NCBI RefSeq assembly: GCF_043290135.1 | Contig: NC_134702.1 | Location: 196,820,491-196,884,490 of the forward strand | DNA from: Rhipicephalus microplus | Lineage: Eukaryota; Arthropoda; Arachnida; Ixodida; Ixodidae | Length of the DNA stretch: 64,000 nt | Reading direction: 5' to 3' | In this document: piece after piece, positions 46,110 through 64,000 of the stretch | Layout of the letters: every line of letters begins with the position of its first letter | How positions within the stretch are numbered: the stretch's first letter is position 1 | Notes under the pieces: generated by a model | The model's input: only the letters and a program-made list of their open reading frames with translations | Told to the model about the DNA's origin: nothing | Database searches by the model: none | Position numbers and translations under genes: made by a program

Positions 46110-47140
46110 TTAGGTGGAGGTGCTGGGTAGCAAAGAATGACGGAGCTTCGCGGCGGACGCCAAGTTGCCGCTTCCAACATGTCTACTCACAGGGGTGCTG
46201 CGTCAACAGAAACGCCCAACGCACCAACGGCGCCTACATGACCTGTGGTCATTGCAATCTCTCAAAACCGTGATACTTGCAACTTCTCGGGTAATGTCGG
46301 CGGGGGCGAAAGTGAGTGGCTTCAACTGTACAAGCTTCGTGGGTGAGAATCACAAGTGCAACCTAACTGACTATGACGCTTCAAAACTTTTAATGAAAAG
46401 TAAAGGCCAGCGTGGTTCAACAACAACGTGGAAGAGCTCACAAGCTGGAACATATGTAAGACGAACTTGCACGAGTTGTTCGGCTAATCTGCCTGGTAGA
46501 AGCAGCCTGCTAAGGAAGAACTTGATACGTGTGTGTAGACATCCACGGAGTTTCGCCGGGCCTATATTAAAAATTTCTTAACTTTCTGCCATAGGGTTGA
46601 GACTATTATAACGGAAGCCGACGATTTAGCGCACGTGCTCAAGGGCGTCGCTGAGGATGCCTTTGATCTCCTTTTATTTAGAGGCTCTTCAATAATTCAA
46701 GACTTCATTAAGGAATGCCCACGCTTTCAAGAGGCTAAAGGCTGTCGCATTGCTCTACACTTCGTCCTTCTTAGACCATTGCGAAGTCAAATTGTGAGGA
46801 CCTCCATATCGCGACCAAGCCCAATCCACCCTCTGCTGACAGTACGAGAGTCGTCCAACGCGAAATTGAAGCCATGTCACCAGCACCATTTAGGGCCCTG
46901 ACGCCACATGATGCTCAACTCACCATATCTCTCGTACAGAGCGTTGTGTGCCAAGAAATGCCAAACGTGGTCCTTTAGACAATCTGTTCTGTGCACTGTT
47001 CCAATGTCTGTACGCCTACTTCAAACACCCCTCAGCACTACCGCCACCCTGCTTCAAGTAACCGAGATCCAAATGCATGGAGGACGCATGAAGACAGGCC
47101 AATTTGCTTTGGATGAAAACAAGTGCCCAAGCTAGGACTG
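46110..47140 (+). pseudogene. Gypsy-type gag relic with primer-binding-like site
   Basis: The start resembles the primer site of the element at 1358 (ggtggaggtgctgggtagc). Frames in pieces read SEWLQLYKL, WFNNNVEELTSW, TEADDLAHVLKGVAEDAFDL (46613-46670), IIQDFIKECPRFQEAKGCRI, then SNTPQHYRHPASSNRDPN and RPICF. This is the capsid-to-knuckle order of gag. Stops and frameshifts are frequent. No flanking LTR was defined with confidence. Confidence 0.7.
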
Positions 47141-48912
47141 TGGGCGCCACCTATGGGATTAATTAATAAGTTTAGTACAGTAAAAAGGAAAAGAAAACAA
47201 GAATGTTTGCCTATGCCACGGCGCGCAACATTGTTATGAGTTCATTTTACTAATAATAAAAGCAAATAAATATTAAACATGCTCCAAACGCGAAAAAATA
47301 TGCGGCTGATTTGTTTACATCGATCTTGTAGTTAGCTCTAGACGTGTTCAAAATGGGAAGCTATCTCAAAAGCGACGCCAACTTATCCGTAATACTCGGT
47401 CATCGAAGCTAACTGAAGGCAAGCGAAGCCACTTTAAACAGTCGTTTGCTGCGAACAAGGTGAATCTTTCAACAACTACACCAAAATCTCTTCGAAGCGG
47501 GCGTCCTAGAGTGCCGCCATGTTTACGTACACTACGTACACTTACGCTACCACGGCAACCTTAAATCTCAATAATACCTTGCGTACGGTAAGCGGTACCG
47601 GTAACGCACGTATCTGCGCATGCACACTTCGATTCCGGTATCACAGTATCCCCGGCATCCCAGTAAGCCCGGTATACTATAACTGTCTACGGTGGCTGTA
47701 TGCCTCGGTCACGCTGCAAATCACCGTTGTTTCTTGCAGAAGATGGCGTTAGCAGATGACAATGAATATTCGAAGAGGACCGAGTTGCTTGCGAGGATTG
47801 TCTTGTCGCCGTTCTGAACACACTCTGTGGGATCTTTAAAAATGTATTGTTGTCATGCGCTCTTTCAGTTCCTTCACCGCTGGTTTCTCAAACACGATAG
47901 GGGCTGGCACCCGCATGTGCCGTAGTGAAAGCGAGACTGGCAGCCACTTCGAGTGCGTCGAATCAGTGGTGCGAACGCAGCCCACTCGATACTTGATAGT
48001 GGTTGAACGTGGGAGAGATGCCTTGTCCTTCGTAGTTATTTATATGAGACGTAACTGGCGTCTATCCAAAGTCAACCGGCACCTTCATGTGCCCAAGTGA
48101 TGATGAACTTGGCACTCGGAACTCCGACATTTACGGCTTCCAGGTGGTAATAATTGCCACAAACTAATATTATGAGGTAGGTCCATACGCAGAGTGTAAG
48201 ACCTCGACCGGGACGTCCGCCTTACGCATTGTGACGTTGTCTTTGGCGGTGTGTTTTTAAAGCTCGCTGGGAATGAGCTGTAGGACACAGACGTACCATG
48301 ACGGTGGTGCCACACAGGTACTAGGTAATTTTGAGACGATATTTTGGTGCAAGATACAGCTGAACCACCAGGACCCTGTCCTTCATGATCTCTCTCACCA
48401 GCGAAAGGTACGATGGTGGAGGCTGGAACTGCGCCATTAAGGTCGCGTCCCTCACAGCTGCCCACCTCGGTAGAGACGCGCAATGAAGATGTCAGTTGTT
48501 GCTACCTTCAATCCTTTTCAGAGTTCAATAGCTCTTATGATGCCAAAAAGTTTTTATTAGCGTTAGGTGTATCACTTCATGGATTTCTTATGCCTTCCGT
48601 ACGACGTGTCTCTGCCCGTTTGAAGACGTCATTTGATCCCATATGAAGTGTAGCAAATATGCCTTAATTTTCGATTCATTCTAATGCACAACTTTAGAAG
48701 CTCCGGCCTTGAGAGGGTCCTACCTTCATTCGTTTCAGCTACGCCTGGTTTTCAACTAATGAAGATAAAACTTTCACACCTTAATTTTACCCGGGCTTTG
48801 GGTTTAAACGTATTATCGTGCAATCAAACTTCAGATCATCGTACGTTGGATGAGAAAATTCACAAGTTTTCCGAGGCAGGATTATAGGTTCTAAATGAGG
48901 AGTGTTAAATGC
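47141..48912. other. Intergenic between gene A 3' end and gag relic
   Basis: No gene recognised. A 132-codon minus frame at 48085-48483 is Ser/Arg/Pro-rich with no family signature, probably transposon-derived or chance. Confidence 0.4.
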
Positions 48913-48922
48913 TTTATTTATT
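48913..48922 (-). terminator. Candidate poly(A) signal of gene A
   Basis: On the minus strand the sequence reads AATAAATAAA about 270 bases after the gene A stop codon. It is the nearest perfect AATAAA I found downstream. Use by the gene is inferred from position only. Confidence 0.4.
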
Positions 48923-49192
48923 TACTTTAAATCATATCCCTAAAAATTTGCGTCAGCGATTTTCTAACAAGTAAAAGTCAACACCCTTGAGGAATGGCCC
49001 ACAAGACGGCCAAAGTTCTTTGGTGTGTTTATACAACGTCAGAAAGTCAATAAACTTGCGTGATCGCCACGTGAACAAATAGTTGCGGTGATGAATTGAT
49101 GAAGTTTGACACACAGGCATTGAACGTTCTGCACAAATGCGATGACTCATCCAGCGACACGAATTTCTATTTCTCTTGAATTATGCTTAGTG

Positions 49193-63337
<14,145 letters not shown>

Positions 63338-64000
63338 CTGTTGGACATGAAAAAGCGACAAGTCAATTTCGCTACTGGCTACGCATTGACTCAACATTTC
63401 CCCAAACACGTGTCATGGAGCCTTCGCATGCCTTTTGTCCGGTTCATGCATCAATATCTACCATGGAATTCACTCCTTTTCTGATTCTAATGCGCTGACA
63501 GGAGTAAAGTACGGTTTTCCACATGGATAGATCGATGGATGAATGAATGTATAAATGAATAGATGTATGGATGGGTGGATGAATGCTATGAGCGTCCCCT
63601 TTATAACGCAGTGGTAACATGTTGGCCACTAGGCTCGCAAGAAAAAAAAACGAAAATCGCAGTGCTGAAATAGTTCCAAAAAGCTTAGTCCTATGTTCAT
63701 TCAAGTTTTCTTCGGAATTTTTTTATGCTGTAAACAGTTTTGTAGTGTATAAAATAGTGACAAGGCATTTCATTTCACTTTTTTGACCATTTGTTTGGCT
63801 TCTTTTGCCATATCTTTAAAGTATCTGTAGTCTATTCTCAACGTTATATCATTTTAGACGTATGTGTGAATCTGCAAGGATATATGTTGACTCCTCGTGC
63901 TCAGTTAGGTCAGTGAGGGAAGTAGCAGCATATTTAAAAATCGTCTCCAGAATTTTTTTTATAAAACTATGTATACACACTAACGTTAAATTGTAGCTTT
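63338..64000. other. Right edge, inside the first intron of gene A
   Basis: A degenerate GATG/GAAT repeat occurs at 63521-63592. A minus-strand frame at 63704 has a hydrophobic run (SFFFLASLVANMLPL) but no phase-1 donor was found, so it is not proposed as the missing signal-peptide exon. Confidence 0.4.

Noticed and set aside
48085..48483. 132-codon minus-strand frame
   Set aside because: Ser/Arg/Pro-rich with no family motifs; lies in repeat-rich intergenic DNA with no splice or promoter signals.
63444..63704. Minus-strand frame with a hydrophobic N-terminus as possible signal-peptide exon of gene A
   Set aside because: No donor leaving phase 1 was found, and the frame runs into a GATG repeat. 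The real exon is more likely outside the window.

Overview
The window is non-coding-rich arthropod DNA, most likely from a hard (ixodid) tick. The evidence is tRNA-derived SINEs of the tick Ruka type with a TTGA/TCAA tail, intron-rich secreted serine protease genes, many decayed non-LTR, Penelope-like and gypsy-like elements, and long microsatellites. The species call is inference from repeat and protein style. No prokaryotic genes, CRISPR array, operon, rRNA or functional tRNA gene was seen.

The only convincing host genes are two trypsin-fold (S1A) serine proteases, tandem and both on the minus strand. Gene A (63337 down to 49193) is present from the exon carrying the activation site and catalytic His to the stop; its signal-peptide exon lies beyond the right edge. 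Gene B (41717 down to 6075) is present from the start ATG through five exons; its last exon, which should carry the catalytic Ser, is not in the window. Intron phases are the same in both genes wherever both can be seen (1, 2, 0, 1, 0), so they are paralogues from a tandem duplication. Both have Ser at the position that sets primary specificity, which predicts chymotrypsin-like rather than trypsin-like cleavage. Gene B has a canonical activation site. Gene A keeps the triad but departs at several activation and pocket positions.

Layout, left to right. 1-3260: gypsy-type elements, including a compact 1.7-kb internally deleted element with two identical 173-bp LTRs inside a TA microsatellite. 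4288-5350: a minisatellite-bearing repeat split by a SINE. 6075-22113: gene B exons 2-5, with introns holding a decayed LINE (10846-13766), RT debris (16761-17110), a Penelope-like element (17930-19465) and SINE-like repeats. 22114-41656: the 19.5-kb first intron of gene B, holding an RTE-like 3' end, a 414-bp tandem duplication, a long GT tract, two inverted copies of the minisatellite-bearing repeat and a nearly full-length decayed LINE (33850-38410). 41657-41800: exon 1 of gene B with a plausible core promoter. 42000-49192: intergenic, with a composite repeat and a gag relic. 49193-63337: gene A, with an ATT tract, a LINE 3' end, a gypsy integrase fragment and SINEs in its introns.

The most informative observations are the non-canonical activation features of gene A, an exon of gene A that has no start codon and is visible only through splice phase, the inverted LTR tips inside the small gypsy element that look like self-integration, and a cluster of perfect palindromes built from GTAAACA cores. 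I found no clear evidence of a wholly new biological system.
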